Shown here: positions 34,313 through 43,203 of the stretch, one piece after another
Layout: the number at the start of each line of letters is the position of its first letter
Position numbering within the stretch: the stretch's first letter is position 1
Origin: Paracraurococcus sp042666655
GTDB taxonomy: Bacteria > Pseudomonadota > Alphaproteobacteria > Acetobacterales > Acetobacteraceae
Reading direction: 5' to 3'
DNA: 64,000 bases
NCBI RefSeq assembly: GCF_042666655.1
Contig: NZ_JBHTDE010000002.1
Location: forward strand, 310,001-374,000
Position numbers and translations under genes: made by a program
Notes under the pieces: generated by a model
Database searches by the model: none
Seen by the model: only the letters and a program-made list of their open reading frames with translations
What the model was told of the DNA's origin: nothing

Positions 34313-34987
34313 TTACTGCGGCTTGAACGCACTCCGCTTCGCCGCATCAGCCGCCCGCCACAGGTACCAGGCGGCGATGCTGCGCCAGGGCGCCCAGGCC
34401 TCACCGATTGCCGCCAGCGCCTTGGGCTTTGGCTGTTCCTCGAGGCCCGTCGCGACTTTCCAGCCTTCCCGCACGCCGAAGTCGTCGACCGGCAGGATGT
34501 CCGGCCGACCGAGGGTGAAGATCAGCAGCATCTCCACCGTCCAGCGCCCGACGCCGCGGATGGCGACGAGTCGCTCGATCAGCGCCGCATCGTCGAGCTT
34601 CGCGCAGCCTGCCCGGGTCGGCACCAAGCCGCCCGCGGCCTTCTCGGCGATGTCGCGGATGGCGGCGACCTTGGATCCCGAGAAGCCGCAGGCCCGCATC
34701 ACCTCCACCTCCATCGCCAGCACGGCTTCGGGGGCCGGGAAGGCCTGGCCGGGATGGTGGGCGAGGAAGCGGCCGAGGATCGCCTCCGCCGCGCGGCCGT
34801 GCACCTGCTGGTGGGCGATGGCGCGGACCAGCGCCTCGTAGGGTTCGCGCTCCACCGCTTCCAGCGTGCAGGGGCCGATCCGCCTGATGACCGCCTTCAA
34901 CACCGGGTCGCGGCGGAGATGGCGTTCCGCCTTGGCCCAGGGTCCCGTCTTGGCCGGCGGGGCGCCGGTGCCGACCAGTTCGACCAT
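34313..34987 (-). CDS. DNA-3-methyladenine glycosylase II (AlkA-like, HhH-GPD)
   Basis: A 224-residue base-excision-repair glycosylase. The HhH-GPD core has ALVRAIAHQQVHGRAA, the hairpin LVAIRGVGRWTVEMLLIF, and the catalytic Asp in LPVDDFGVREG. YLWRAAD near the end is typical. It removes alkylated purines from DNA. The start at 34987 overlaps the TctC stop by one base (TGATG), so it is translationally coupled to a transport operon, which is an odd partner for a repair gene. Confidence 0.93.
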   Translation of the reverse strand: MVELVGTGAPPAKTGPWAKAERHLRRDPVLKAVIRRIGPCTLEAVEREPYEALVRAIAHQQVHGRAAEAILGRFLAHHPGQAFPAPEAVLAMEVEVMRACGFSGSKVAAIRDIAEKAAGGLVPTRAGCAKLDDAALIERLVAIRGVGRWTVEMLLIFTLGRPDILPVDDFGVREGWKVATGLEEQPKPKALAAIGEAWAPWRSIAAWYLWRAADAAKRSAFKPQ

Positions 34988-35949
34988 CAGTCCACCGAGA
35001 TCCCGGCATCGCGCGACATGCGCAGCCAAGTGGATTGCTCGCGCTCCAGCCAGGCCTCCAGCCCGGCCGGCGGCACCAGCAGCGGGTCGACATAGGCGGC
35101 GCGCAGCTTGGCCTGGGTTGTGGCGTCCATCGCCTCCGAAAAAGCCTGGCGCAGCCGTGCCAGCACCGGCTCGGGTGCGCGGCGGTGCACCAGCAGGGTG
35201 TTCCAGACCGAGACCGCATAGCCGGCGACGCCGGCCTCGGCGATGGTCGGCACCTCGGGCAGCGCCGAGGCGCGGGTCGCGGTGCTGACGCCCAGGCCCC
35301 GGAAGTTCCCGGCGCGGATCTGCTGGGTCGAAGTGGCGGTGGTGTCAAAGAGGAAATCGACCTCGGCCGCCAGCAGCGCCGCGACCGCGGGGGCGGAGCC
35401 GCGATAGGGCACGTGCGTCGCTTCGAACCCCGCCATGCGCTGCAGCAGCGTGGCGCAAAGGTGGGAGGAACTGCCGTTGCCGACCGAGGCGAAGACCAGT
35501 CCGCCCCGCTTGCCGCGCGCCACCAACTCGGCGACCGAGCCGACGTCGAGCCGCTTCGGGTTGACCGAGAGCACGTTGGCCATGTCGTTGATGGTGCCGA
35601 GTGGGAGGAAGTCGCGCTGCAGGTCGACGCCCGACTTGGCGTAGAGCAGCGGATTGACCCCGTACATCGCCGCGGTGCCGACCAGCAGGGTATAGCCGTC
35701 CGGCTCCGCCGCGCTGGCCGCCTGGGCGCCGATGTTGCCGCCGGCGCCGGCGCGGTTCTCGACGATCACCGGCTGGCCGAGGCGCTGGCCCAAGGGCTCG
35801 GCCAGGATGCGGCCGACGATGTCGGTGACGCCGCCGGGCGGGTAACTGATGATCAGCCGCGGCGGCCGGTCGGGGAAGGCCGCCTGGGCCAGGGCCGGGG
35901 CGGCGAGCAGCGCGGCGGCGGCGCCGAGCGTGGCGCGGCGGGTATGCAT
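34987..35949 (-). CDS. TctC/Bug-family periplasmic solute-binding protein
   Basis: A 320-residue Bug protein. The signal peptide has HTRRATLGAAAALL and ends in ALAQA; then LIISYPPGGVTDIVGR, VIVENRAGAGGNIGA, AEPDGYTLLVG, a short ligand loop at FASVGNGSSSHL and the HVPYRGSAPAV motif. It lies between a lactate-permease-like gene (47 bases upstream) and the AlkA-like gene (one-base overlap). The ligand may be a hydroxy acid like that of the permease (inference). Confidence 0.92.
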   Translation of the reverse strand: MHTRRATLGAAAALLAAPALAQAAFPDRPPRLIISYPPGGVTDIVGRILAEPLGQRLGQPVIVENRAGAGGNIGAQAASAAEPDGYTLLVGTAAMYGVNPLLYAKSGVDLQRDFLPLGTINDMANVLSVNPKRLDVGSVAELVARGKRGGLVFASVGNGSSSHLCATLLQRMAGFEATHVPYRGSAPAVAALLAAEVDFLFDTTATSTQQIRAGNFRGLGVSTATRASALPEVPTIAEAGVAGYAVSVWNTLLVHRRAPEPVLARLRQAFSEAMDATTQAKLRAAYVDPLLVPPAGLEAWLEREQSTWLRMSRDAGISVD

Positions 35950-35996
35950 CGGGTTGTTTCCTGCCTGGACGTCGGCGGGGGCGTAACAGGCGGCGC

Positions 35997-37391
35997 CTAG
36001 CGCAGCAACAGCCAGGTCCCCGCCCAGCCGAGGACGAGCACCGCCAGCATCGACGGCAGCAACAACCGCCAGAGCTGCGCCGGCCGGGTGCCGTCGGCCA
36101 GCAGCCCGCAGACCAGGGCGGTGACGCCGAGGCTGGCCTGCACGCTGGCGGCACCGGCGAAATTCTGGATCGCCGGGGCGAGGATCGGCGGCAGGCCGGC
36201 GGCCGCGCCCAGCGCCGCCTGCACCGGCATCAGCGCGGCGTTGGAGCCGACATTGCTGCCCGTCACCACACCCGACAGCAGGGCGATCGGCGCCACGGCG
36301 AGCGGCGCCAGCGGGCCGAGCGCCGCTGCCGCGGCCTCGGCCAGGCCGGCCGCGGCGCCACTGCCGGCCAGCAGCCGGCCGAGCATGACATACAGCAGCA
36401 GCGCCACGGCCGGCTGCCTTGCCTTGACCAGCGCAGCGCGGACGCGCGCCGCGCCGTCCGGCCGCGCCAGCAGCAGCCCGCCGGCGACCAGCCAGAGCAC
36501 CACGGCGACATGGGTGACCGGCAGGCCGGGATAGTCGGGGAAGGGGTGCCAAGCCGGCGCGCCCGGCCAGAGCCGCGCCGCCAGCAGGCAGGCCAACAGC
36601 ACCAGATAGGGCGCCGCCCGCCCGAGCGCGGCGCGCAGGTCGCGCGGCGGGTCGGCCCGCCACAGCGCCCAGAGCATCACCGGGCCGGAGGCGAGGATCC
36701 CCGCCAGCTCGAAGGGCAGCCAGGCGGCGGCGGCCAGCAGCAGCCCTGCCAGCGCCGCCAGCATCGCCAGTTGCGCCAGCCGCTCCCGCACCGGCACCGG
36801 CACCCCGGCGCGGGCTTGCAGCGACCAGAGCAGCGGCGCCAGCAGCAGCAGCCAGGCCGCGGTCAGCCAGGCGGCGGCCATGGACAGCGCCTGGGCCGGC
36901 AGGCCGGTGAGCGCGGCGCCAAGCGCGGTGCCCGGCCCCAGCCCGCCCCAGGGCACCATCACCAGCGCCTGCAGGGCGAGCGCGCCGGCCGCGGCGCCGC
37001 CGATGCCCATCCGCCGCAGTGCCGACAAGGCGAAGACGGTGCCCACCGCGAATCCGGTGCAGCTTTCCAGGAAGACTCCCATCGGCAGGGTCGCCGCGAA
37101 GACCCGCGCCGGGCTGGGCGGGAGCGGCGCCTCGGCCGCTCCACGCGTTGCAACGGCATGGAACAGCAGCCCTCCGGCAACGACGGCCACCGGCTGCAGG
37201 CCGAGGAAGAGGCCGCGCCGGGCCTGCTCCGCGAGGAAGCCTGGCAGCGCCGCCGCATCGGGCAGCGAGACCAGCACCGCCGGCAGCGCCGCCAGCAGCG
37301 CCGCAAGGCAGGCGCCGACCGGCCCGGCGCGGCCGCTGCCGAGCAGCCCCAGCAGCAGAACCAGCGGCATAGCCTGGAACAGCAGCGTCAC
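35997..37391 (-). CDS. L-lactate permease family protein (LctP-like)
   Basis: A 464-residue inner-membrane protein with about 12-14 helices. Two family marks are visible: MGVFLESCTGFAVGTVFAL in the N-terminal half, and LLSGVVTGSNVGSNAALMPVQ in the C-terminal half. Usual LctP proteins are about 530-560 residues, so this is a shorter version. It likely takes up lactate, glycolate or a related 2-hydroxy acid. The start is a GTG at 37391. The gene heads a minus-strand operon with the TctC and AlkA genes and is divergent from the gamma-glutamylcyclotransferase gene (38-base gap). Confidence 0.85.
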   Translation of the reverse strand: MTLLFQAMPLVLLLGLLGSGRAGPVGACLAALLAALPAVLVSLPDAAALPGFLAEQARRGLFLGLQPVAVVAGGLLFHAVATRGAAEAPLPPSPARVFAATLPMGVFLESCTGFAVGTVFALSALRRMGIGGAAAGALALQALVMVPWGGLGPGTALGAALTGLPAQALSMAAAWLTAAWLLLLAPLLWSLQARAGVPVPVRERLAQLAMLAALAGLLLAAAAWLPFELAGILASGPVMLWALWRADPPRDLRAALGRAAPYLVLLACLLAARLWPGAPAWHPFPDYPGLPVTHVAVVLWLVAGGLLLARPDGAARVRAALVKARQPAVALLLYVMLGRLLAGSGAAAGLAEAAAAALGPLAPLAVAPIALLSGVVTGSNVGSNAALMPVQAALGAAAGLPPILAPAIQNFAGAASVQASLGVTALVCGLLADGTRPAQLWRLLLPSMLAVLVLGWAGTWLLLR

Positions 37392-37429
37392 CGGCTTGCA
37401 CCGCCCGCGCCGGCGGGCAAGTTTCGCCG

Positions 37430-37828
37430 ATGACCAACCTTTATGCCGCTTATGGCAGCAATCTCTGGCATGCGCAGATGCAACTGCGCTGCCCCGGTGC
37501 CACCGTCGATGCGGCGATCCTGCTGCCGGGCTGGCGGCTGGCGGTGCGCAAATTCGCCCTCATCGAAGCCGACCCGGCGGCGGTCTGCCTGGTCGGGCTC
37601 TGGCAGGTGACGCCGACGCATCTCAAGGCGCTCGACCGCTACGAAGGGCCGCACACCTATGCGCGGCGGCAGATCGACCTGCCGGACGGCAGGCGCGCCT
37701 GGATCTACCTGGAACTGGTCCACCGCCCCGGCCCGCCCGCACCCGAATACGTCGAGCGGCTGCGGCGTGGCTACGCCGATTTCGGCTTCGATGACGCCCC
37801 GCTGCAGGCGGCGTTGGCCGGCGGTTGA
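37430..37828 (+). CDS. gamma-glutamylcyclotransferase family protein
   Basis: A 132-residue AIG2/GGCT-fold protein. The N-terminal glycine loop YAAYGSNLW is at residues 5-13. The central VGLWQVTPTHLKALDRYEG is the conserved D-x-Y-E-G segment, followed by YARRQIDLPDG and AWIYLELV. The family cleaves gamma-glutamyl peptides to 5-oxoproline. It lacks a signal peptide. The short distance to the divergent permease gene suggests a shared regulatory region. Confidence 0.88.
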   Translation: MTNLYAAYGSNLWHAQMQLRCPGATVDAAILLPGWRLAVRKFALIEADPAAVCLVGLWQVTPTHLKALDRYEGPHTYARRQIDLPDGRRAWIYLELVHRPGPPAPEYVERLRRGYADFGFDDAPLQAALAGG

Positions 37829-38029
37829 TCCACGCCCCGCTTGTCCCGGTATTGTCGCTTCCCGACCCATCCCGGCACCCTGCGGTACCTCCTCACCTGC
37901 AACAAGCAGGGGCCAGGCGCGCCAGCCACGACTCGGGCGCATGGCCTAAGGGTGATTTGCCTTCATCGCGCCCAGCGGGACATAGCGGGGCCGGATGCGC
38001 CGCTGCCGGGCGGGGCCGCAAGGAACCGC

Positions 38030-38575
38030 ATGCACGACGAGGCCGCGCCGCTGATCCTGACGCTCGGGCTGGATGCCGAGACCCAGTCCTGGCTGGAATC
38101 CATGCGCCGGGCGCATTTTCCACCTGCCCGCAACCTGGTGCCGGCCCATGTCACGCTGTTCCACGCCTTGCCGGGAGAACATCTGGTGGAGACCGTCTCG
38201 GTGCTGGCGGCCGAGGCCAGCAGCCTGCCGCCTTCCCGCGTCCGGGTCGGGCCGGCCCGCTCGCTCGGCCGCGGCGTGGCGCTCGAGATCGGCGCGCCGG
38301 TGGTCGCTGCGCTGCGCGATCGGCTGGCCGAACGCTGGCGGCCCCGGCTCACCGCCCAGGATCGCCAGCGCTGGCGGCCGCATGCAACGGTGCAGAACAA
38401 GGTCTCGCCGGAACGGGCGCAGGCCCTGTTGCTCAGCCTCGACGCGCTGCTGCCGGCACCGCGCGAGGCGCAGGCCGAGGCCTTGCTGCTCTGGCGCTAC
38501 CGCGGCGGGCCGTGGGAGGCGCTGGAACGCATCCCCTTCACCGCCGAGGCCTATCCACGCGCGAGCATCGTCTAG
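38030..38575 (+). CDS. 2'-5' RNA ligase family protein (LigT/2H phosphoesterase)
   Basis: A 181-residue 2H-phosphoesterase. Both catalytic H-x-T motifs are present: AHVTLFHALPG at about residues 39-49 and PHATVQNKV at about 120-128. The family opens or forms 2'-5' or cyclic phosphodiester bonds in RNA. The start at 38030 has AAGGA nine bases upstream. About 200 bases between this and the previous gene hold no recognisable feature. The stop is 9 bases from the convergent M20 peptidase stop. Confidence 0.88.
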   Translation: MHDEAAPLILTLGLDAETQSWLESMRRAHFPPARNLVPAHVTLFHALPGEHLVETVSVLAAEASSLPPSRVRVGPARSLGRGVALEIGAPVVAALRDRLAERWRPRLTAQDRQRWRPHATVQNKVSPERAQALLLSLDALLPAPREAQAEALLLWRYRGGPWEALERIPFTAEAYPRASIV

Positions 38576-38584
38576 CGCTTCGTA

Positions 38585-39718
38585 TCAAGCCACCTGCAGC
38601 AGCCCGGCGATCAGCTTCGCCCGGGGGACCAGGCTGTCGAGCAGCAGATGCTCCTCGAGCGTATGCCCGCCGGCGCCCTGCACGCCGAGCCCGTCGAGCG
38701 TGGGCACGCCCATCGCTCCGGTGAAGTTGCCGTCCGAGCCGCCGCCGGCACTCTGGTGGTTGATGTCGAAGCCGATCGCCTGCGCCACCCGCCGCGCGGT
38801 GCCGTAGAGCGCCATGCCGTGCTCGTCCGGCTCCCAGACCGGCCGGGTCACGCCGCGCGTCACGCTCAGCTGGACGTCGTTGCCCGTGGGGCGGAGCGAC
38901 AGCATGTGCTCGACCGCGGCGTCGAGGTCCGCCTGCCGCTTGGCCATCGACAGGCTCTCGGCGTCGCAATGGGTCGCCACGCAATTCACCCATTGCCCGC
39001 CATGGATGACGCCGATCGAGTAGGTGACGTCGTCGTTGGTCAGTGCCTCGATCGCCACCACCTGGCGGCACATCTCGCGGATCGCGCTGCGGCCATCCGC
39101 CAGGCGGGCGCCGGCATGGCTCGGCTTGCCGGTGGTGCGCAGGTTGAAGCGGGCGATGGCGTAGCGGCCGGTGACCACGCCGCCATCCGGCCGCGCGGGT
39201 TCCGGCACCAGCACCACCGCGTGGCGTGCCGCCTCGGCCTCGATCAGATCGCGGGTGGAGGGACTGCCGATCTCCTCGTCGCTGGTCAGCAGCACGGTGA
39301 CCGGACGGCTGGTGGCGATGCCTGCCTTGATGAGCTGGCGGATCGCCTCGACGGCGATGTAGTTACCCCCCTTCATGTCGTAGACGCCGGGGCCGTACAG
39401 CCGGTTGCCCTCGCGGCGGAAGGGCAGGGGCTCCAGCGTGCCGACCGGGTGGACGGTGTCGAGGTGACCCATCACCAGGATGCCCGGCTCGCCTGCCCGC
39501 GGGTGCGGGAAGGTCGCACGCACGCAGTCGCCGTAGCCCATGCGGCCGGGGATGGTCTCCACCCGGGCGCCGAGCAGCGCCAGGTCGCGCGCGGCGATCG
39601 CCATCATGCGGTTCACCGCGGGGGCATCGAAGGTCGGGCTTTCGCATTCGACCCAGGCCCTGAGGCCCGGGATCATCGCCTCGGCATCGAAGGGCAGGTC
39701 GAGGGCGGGGGCATTCAT
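38585..39718 (-). CDS. M20-family metallopeptidase (glutamate carboxypeptidase-like)
   Basis: A 377-residue zinc peptidase like carboxypeptidase G2. Metal ligands lie in VMGHLDTVHP, GVYDMKGG, TSDEEIGS and VLVPEP, and the last His is in GAGGHTLEEH. The lid/dimerisation domain starts at NLRTTGKPSHAG. There is no signal peptide, so it is probably cytosolic. It faces the divergent TauD-like gene across about 100 bases, which may be a shared control region. Confidence 0.92.
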   Translation of the reverse strand: MNAPALDLPFDAEAMIPGLRAWVECESPTFDAPAVNRMMAIAARDLALLGARVETIPGRMGYGDCVRATFPHPRAGEPGILVMGHLDTVHPVGTLEPLPFRREGNRLYGPGVYDMKGGNYIAVEAIRQLIKAGIATSRPVTVLLTSDEEIGSPSTRDLIEAEAARHAVVLVPEPARPDGGVVTGRYAIARFNLRTTGKPSHAGARLADGRSAIREMCRQVVAIEALTNDDVTYSIGVIHGGQWVNCVATHCDAESLSMAKRQADLDAAVEHMLSLRPTGNDVQLSVTRGVTRPVWEPDEHGMALYGTARRVAQAIGFDINHQSAGGGSDGNFTGAMGVPTLDGLGVQGAGGHTLEEHLLLDSLVPRAKLIAGLLQVA

Positions 39719-39819
39719 GAGTCTCTCCCGGATGGGTAGGCCGAGCCTCCCCCGCGCCGAGTATCCCGGCAAGAGGGCGGCTTCCCTTCGCAGCCTCCGC
39801 GACTGCTAGACTACGGACC

Positions 39820-40779
39820 ATGAACCCACCCCCCCGTCTCGTTCCCCAGGCCGGTCCCTCCGTCTGGACCGGTGCCGCGCTGACCCCCGCCGATTGGATG
39901 GTGCCGGTCGGCGCCGAGGCGGCCACGGAACTGGAGGCGGTGCTGGTGGCGCTGGCCGGCCGCATCCCGGCCGGGCCAGGCGATGCGGCGTTGCCGGCCC
40001 TTGCCCCGGTGCTGCGCAGCGTGGCGGAGCGGCTGGAGCATGGCCGTGGCTTCGTCCTGCTGCGTGGCCTCGACCTCGGCCGGCTCGACGGGCCGGCGAC
40101 CGAGGCGGCGCTGCTGGTGCTCGGCGCCCATCTCGGCACCGCCCTGCCACAGGATGCGGTCGGAATGCTCGTCGGCCGGCTGGCAGGGCCGGGCGCGGGG
40201 GTGGATGCGCCGGTGCGTTTCCATGCCGACCCGGCGGATTGCGTCGCCCTGCTCTGCCTGCAGCAGTCCAGCGCCGGCGGGCGGGTGACCCTGTTTTCGG
40301 CCGCGGCGTTGCACAATGCGTTGCTGAAATCCGACCGCACCGCGCTGGCCACGCTGCATGGCGGCCTGCCGCACCGCAATGGCAGCGGCGAGCCGCTGCA
40401 CCTGCCGGTCTTCAGCACGACCAGCGGCAGCTTCGTCGGCCGCTACGACCGGGACGCCATGCTGGACGATGCGCTGGAAGATGCGCAGCAGGCGGCCTTG
40501 GCGGCGCTGGACGCCGCCGCGGCGCTGCCAGGCCAGGCGCTGTCGCTGGCGCTGCATGCCGGTGATATCCTGTTCCTCAACCCGCAGCTGGTCTGGAAGC
40601 AGGTGGTGGCGGGGGAAGCACCGGCGACGGACGAGGCGTCGCGCGAATTGCTGCGGCTTTGGCTCTCGATGCCCGGTTCGCGCGCTCTGCCGGAGAGCTT
40701 CGGCGCGGTCTTCGGCACGACGGCGGCCGGCGCGCCACGCGGCGGGGTGCCGTTGGCGAACGGCTTGGTGGGGGGATGA
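39820..40779 (+). CDS. TauD/TfdA-like dioxygenase homolog lacking the distal metal His
   Basis: A 319-residue protein of the TauD/TfdA double-stranded beta-helix family. The first metal motif H-x-D is kept (H135 and D137 in RFHADPADCVALLC). The second His normally sits in an N-N-H-x-x-L-H-x-R segment; here the line reads FLNPQLVWKQVV, with Lys (K260) at the His position. The C-terminal Arg that binds 2-oxoglutarate may remain (R275 in RELLRLWL). Iron binding by the usual triad should fail, so it is either inactive, altered, or a binding protein. First gene of the operon leading to a TRAP transporter. Confidence 0.8.
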   Translation: MNPPPRLVPQAGPSVWTGAALTPADWMVPVGAEAATELEAVLVALAGRIPAGPGDAALPALAPVLRSVAERLEHGRGFVLLRGLDLGRLDGPATEAALLVLGAHLGTALPQDAVGMLVGRLAGPGAGVDAPVRFHADPADCVALLCLQQSSAGGRVTLFSAAALHNALLKSDRTALATLHGGLPHRNGSGEPLHLPVFSTTSGSFVGRYDRDAMLDDALEDAQQAALAALDAAAALPGQALSLALHAGDILFLNPQLVWKQVVAGEAPATDEASRELLRLWLSMPGSRALPESFGAVFGTTAAGAPRGGVPLANGLVGG

Positions 40780-41519
40780 GGCGGATGCGGCTGCTGGTGG
40801 CGAATGCGAACACGACCGAGGCGATCACCGAGCTCTGCGCCGCCTCGGCACGCGCCGCCGCCGGCCCGGGCACCGAGATCGTCCCCGCCACGCCGCGTTT
40901 CGGCCCGGCGGTGATTGCGACGCGCGCCGAGGGCGCCATCGCCGCGCATGGCCTGCTCTCGCTGCTGGCGGAACATGCGGGCCGGGTCGACGGCATCCTG
41001 CTCGCGGTCTCGCACGACACCGCGCTGGAGGCGGCGCGGCAGTTGCTGCCCTGCCCGGTGGTGGGGATGACCGAGGCCGCCTGCTTCGCCGCCTGCTTGC
41101 TCGGCGGCCGGTTTGGGCTGGTGACCATGGGCGCGGTCGATGTCTACCGCGAGCGCATCGCCCAGCATGGCCTGGCCAGCCGCCTGGCCGGGCTGCGCGG
41201 CATCGCGCTGACCCCGCAGGATGCGGTGCGCGACCCGGAAGCGGTCGCCCTGCAGATGGATGCCGCCATCGCCGAGGTGGTGGCCGAGGGCGCCGATGCC
41301 GTGGTGCTGGGCGGCGCCGCGCTGGCCGGTATGGGGCCGCGGCTGCAGCGCAACGCCAGCGTGCCGCTGTTGGACGGCATCGCCTGCGGCGTGAAGCTGC
41401 TGGAGATGCTGGTGGCGCTGAACCCGCCGAAGCCGACCACCGGCAGCTACGCCGCGCCGCGCGGGCGGGAGATGCTGGGGATCGACCCGGGCCTGACGGC
41501 GCTGCTGCGCGGCGGCTGA
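40776..41519 (+). CDS. Asp/Glu racemase-superfamily protein lacking both catalytic cysteines
   Basis: A 247-residue protein of the Asp/Glu/hydantoin racemase superfamily. LVANANTTEAIT is the N-terminal phosphate/carboxylate loop. The first catalytic Cys position, usually in I-A-C-F-x-D, is Val in LLAVSHDTALEAAR (V78). The second, usually V-L-G-C, is Gly in VVLGGAALAGM (G180). A two-base mechanism is therefore not possible; a decarboxylase- or isomerase-like role, or loss of activity, are options. ATGA overlap (40776-40779) couples it to the TauD-like gene; ATG at 40785 is an alternative start. Confidence 0.82.
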   Translation: MRRMRLLVANANTTEAITELCAASARAAAGPGTEIVPATPRFGPAVIATRAEGAIAAHGLLSLLAEHAGRVDGILLAVSHDTALEAARQLLPCPVVGMTEAACFAACLLGGRFGLVTMGAVDVYRERIAQHGLASRLAGLRGIALTPQDAVRDPEAVALQMDAAIAEVVAEGADAVVLGGAALAGMGPRLQRNASVPLLDGIACGVKLLEMLVALNPPKPTTGSYAAPRGREMLGIDPGLTALLRGG

Positions 41520-41695
41520 CCGCCACAGCCCGCAGCATTCCTGACGCCGGGTGGCGCGCAAAGCGGCAGCGCCATGCCCCAGGCGGCAACTCCGGCCATG
41601 GCCGCCGCTTGCGCCGGGGCCGGCGCCCGGCATGCTGGAGTCGGGACGTGCTGCGGGCCGCGCCGGGTGGCCTGCCTCCTCCCCGGGGCAAGACG

Positions 41696-42721
41696 ATGCT
41701 CAAGCGATCGATCGCCGCTGCGCTGCTCGCGCTCGGCCTGGGCAGCACGGCCGGGGCGCAGACCGCGCCGGCCTTCACCTTCCGCCTGCACTCCTTCTCC
41801 TCGCCGACCGCGCTCGACCACACCATGCATCTGGACCGCTGGGCGGAACGCATCGGCACCGCGAGCGGCGGCCGCATCAAGGTCGAGGTCTATCCGGCGA
41901 TGCAGCTCGGCGGCCAGCCGCGCGACCTGGTGCAGCAGCTTGAGGACGGCGTCGTCGACCTGATCTGGACCGTGCCGGGCTTCACCCCCGGCCGCTTCAT
42001 GGGGACCGAGGGGCTGGAGCTGCCCTTCATGAACACCGGGCGGTCCACCACCCAGTCGCCGGCATCCTACGCCTTCGTCCAGAAGCACCTGGCCACGACC
42101 GAGTATCGCGGCATCAAGGTCATTGCCATCAACGCCACCGACCGGGCGCTGGTCCACACCACCCGCAAGCCGATCCGCACGATCGAGGACTTCAAGGGCC
42201 TGAAGCTGCGCGTCGCCGGCCGCTGGATCGGCGAGGCGGTGACGGCGCTGGGTGCGACGCCGGTCGGCATCGCTTTGCCCGGCGTCTACGAGGCGCTGGC
42301 GCGCGGCCAGGTGGACGGCATGCTGATCAACTGGGCCATCACCCAGCCCTACCGCTTCTACGAGGTGGCGAAGTTCCACACCGAGCCGGCGACCGGGCTG
42401 TTCCAGGGCATGATCCTGACCCTGATGAACCAGAAATCCTATGAGCGCCTGCCGCCCGAGCTGCGCGCCGTGATCGACGCCGACAGCGGCGCCCCGCTGT
42501 CCCGCAGGCTGGGCGAGATCTGGGACAGCCAGACCCAGGGTGCCGTCGACGCCACCAAGGCCGCCGGCAACGAGATCGTCGAGATCAACGAGGCCGAGAA
42601 GGCACGCTGGCAGCAGGCGGTGCAACCGGTCTACGACGCCTGGATTGCCGAGATGACCCGCCGCGGCCGCGACGGACGCGCGATGTTCCAGGACATCGCC
42701 GCGATCGCCAAGCCGCGGTGA
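41696..42721 (+). CDS. TRAP transporter substrate-binding protein (DctP family)
   Basis: A 341-residue periplasmic receptor. The signal peptide ends in STAGAQ. Family marks are YPAMQLGGQPRDLVQQLEDGVVD, the Arg-containing KGLKLRVAGRW that binds a carboxylate, and GVYEALARGQVDGML. It delivers an organic acid to the DctQ/DctM genes that follow with overlapping stops and starts. About 175 bases separate it from the racemase-like gene. The two upstream enzyme-like genes may act on the same substrate (inference). Confidence 0.92.
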   Translation: MLKRSIAAALLALGLGSTAGAQTAPAFTFRLHSFSSPTALDHTMHLDRWAERIGTASGGRIKVEVYPAMQLGGQPRDLVQQLEDGVVDLIWTVPGFTPGRFMGTEGLELPFMNTGRSTTQSPASYAFVQKHLATTEYRGIKVIAINATDRALVHTTRKPIRTIEDFKGLKLRVAGRWIGEAVTALGATPVGIALPGVYEALARGQVDGMLINWAITQPYRFYEVAKFHTEPATGLFQGMILTLMNQKSYERLPPELRAVIDADSGAPLSRRLGEIWDSQTQGAVDATKAAGNEIVEINEAEKARWQQAVQPVYDAWIAEMTRRGRDGRAMFQDIAAIAKPR

Positions 42722-43203
42722 GCGCGATGCGCGCGCGGCTGACGCGGCTGTCCGAGATCGCCGCGCTGGTCGGCGGCGCGCTGCTGATGCTGGCGGTCGG
42801 CGTCACCTGCGCCTCCGTCCTGCGTGGGGTGGTCGGGCAGCCGATCCTCGGCGACTCGGAGGTGGTAGAGATGAGCCTCGGCGTGGCCGTCGCGCTCTGC
42901 CTGCCCTGGGGCGAGATGCGCGGCGCGCATGTCATCGTCGACGTCTTCACCGCACGGCTGCCGCGGCGCGGCATCGCCGGGCTGGATGCGGCGATGCGGG
43001 CGGCAGTGGCGCTGATCGCCGCCGTGCTCGCGGTGCAGCTGGCGACTGGCGCGCACGGGCAGTGGGACCGCGAGCGGGAGACGATGTTCCTGCAGATCCC
43101 CTATTGGTGGGGCTATGCGATGGCGGCGCTCGGCCTGCTGCTCTGGACCGTCACCGCCGGCTTCGTCGCTGTCGAACGGATGGGCGAGGCGCGCCGCGCA
43201 TGA
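42718..43203 (+). CDS. TRAP transporter small permease (DctQ family)
   Basis: A 161-residue membrane protein with four helices, the usual layout of DctQ. LRGVVGQPILGDSEVVEMSLGVAV and LPWGEMRGAHVIVDVFTARLP are typical of the family. It joins the large permease in the inner membrane. The GTG start overlaps the DctP stop (GTGA at 42718-42721); an ATG at 42727 is an alternative. Its own stop overlaps the next start. Confidence 0.9.
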   Translation: MSAMRARLTRLSEIAALVGGALLMLAVGVTCASVLRGVVGQPILGDSEVVEMSLGVAVALCLPWGEMRGAHVIVDVFTARLPRRGIAGLDAAMRAAVALIAAVLAVQLATGAHGQWDRERETMFLQIPYWWGYAMAALGLLLWTVTAGFVAVERMGEARRA

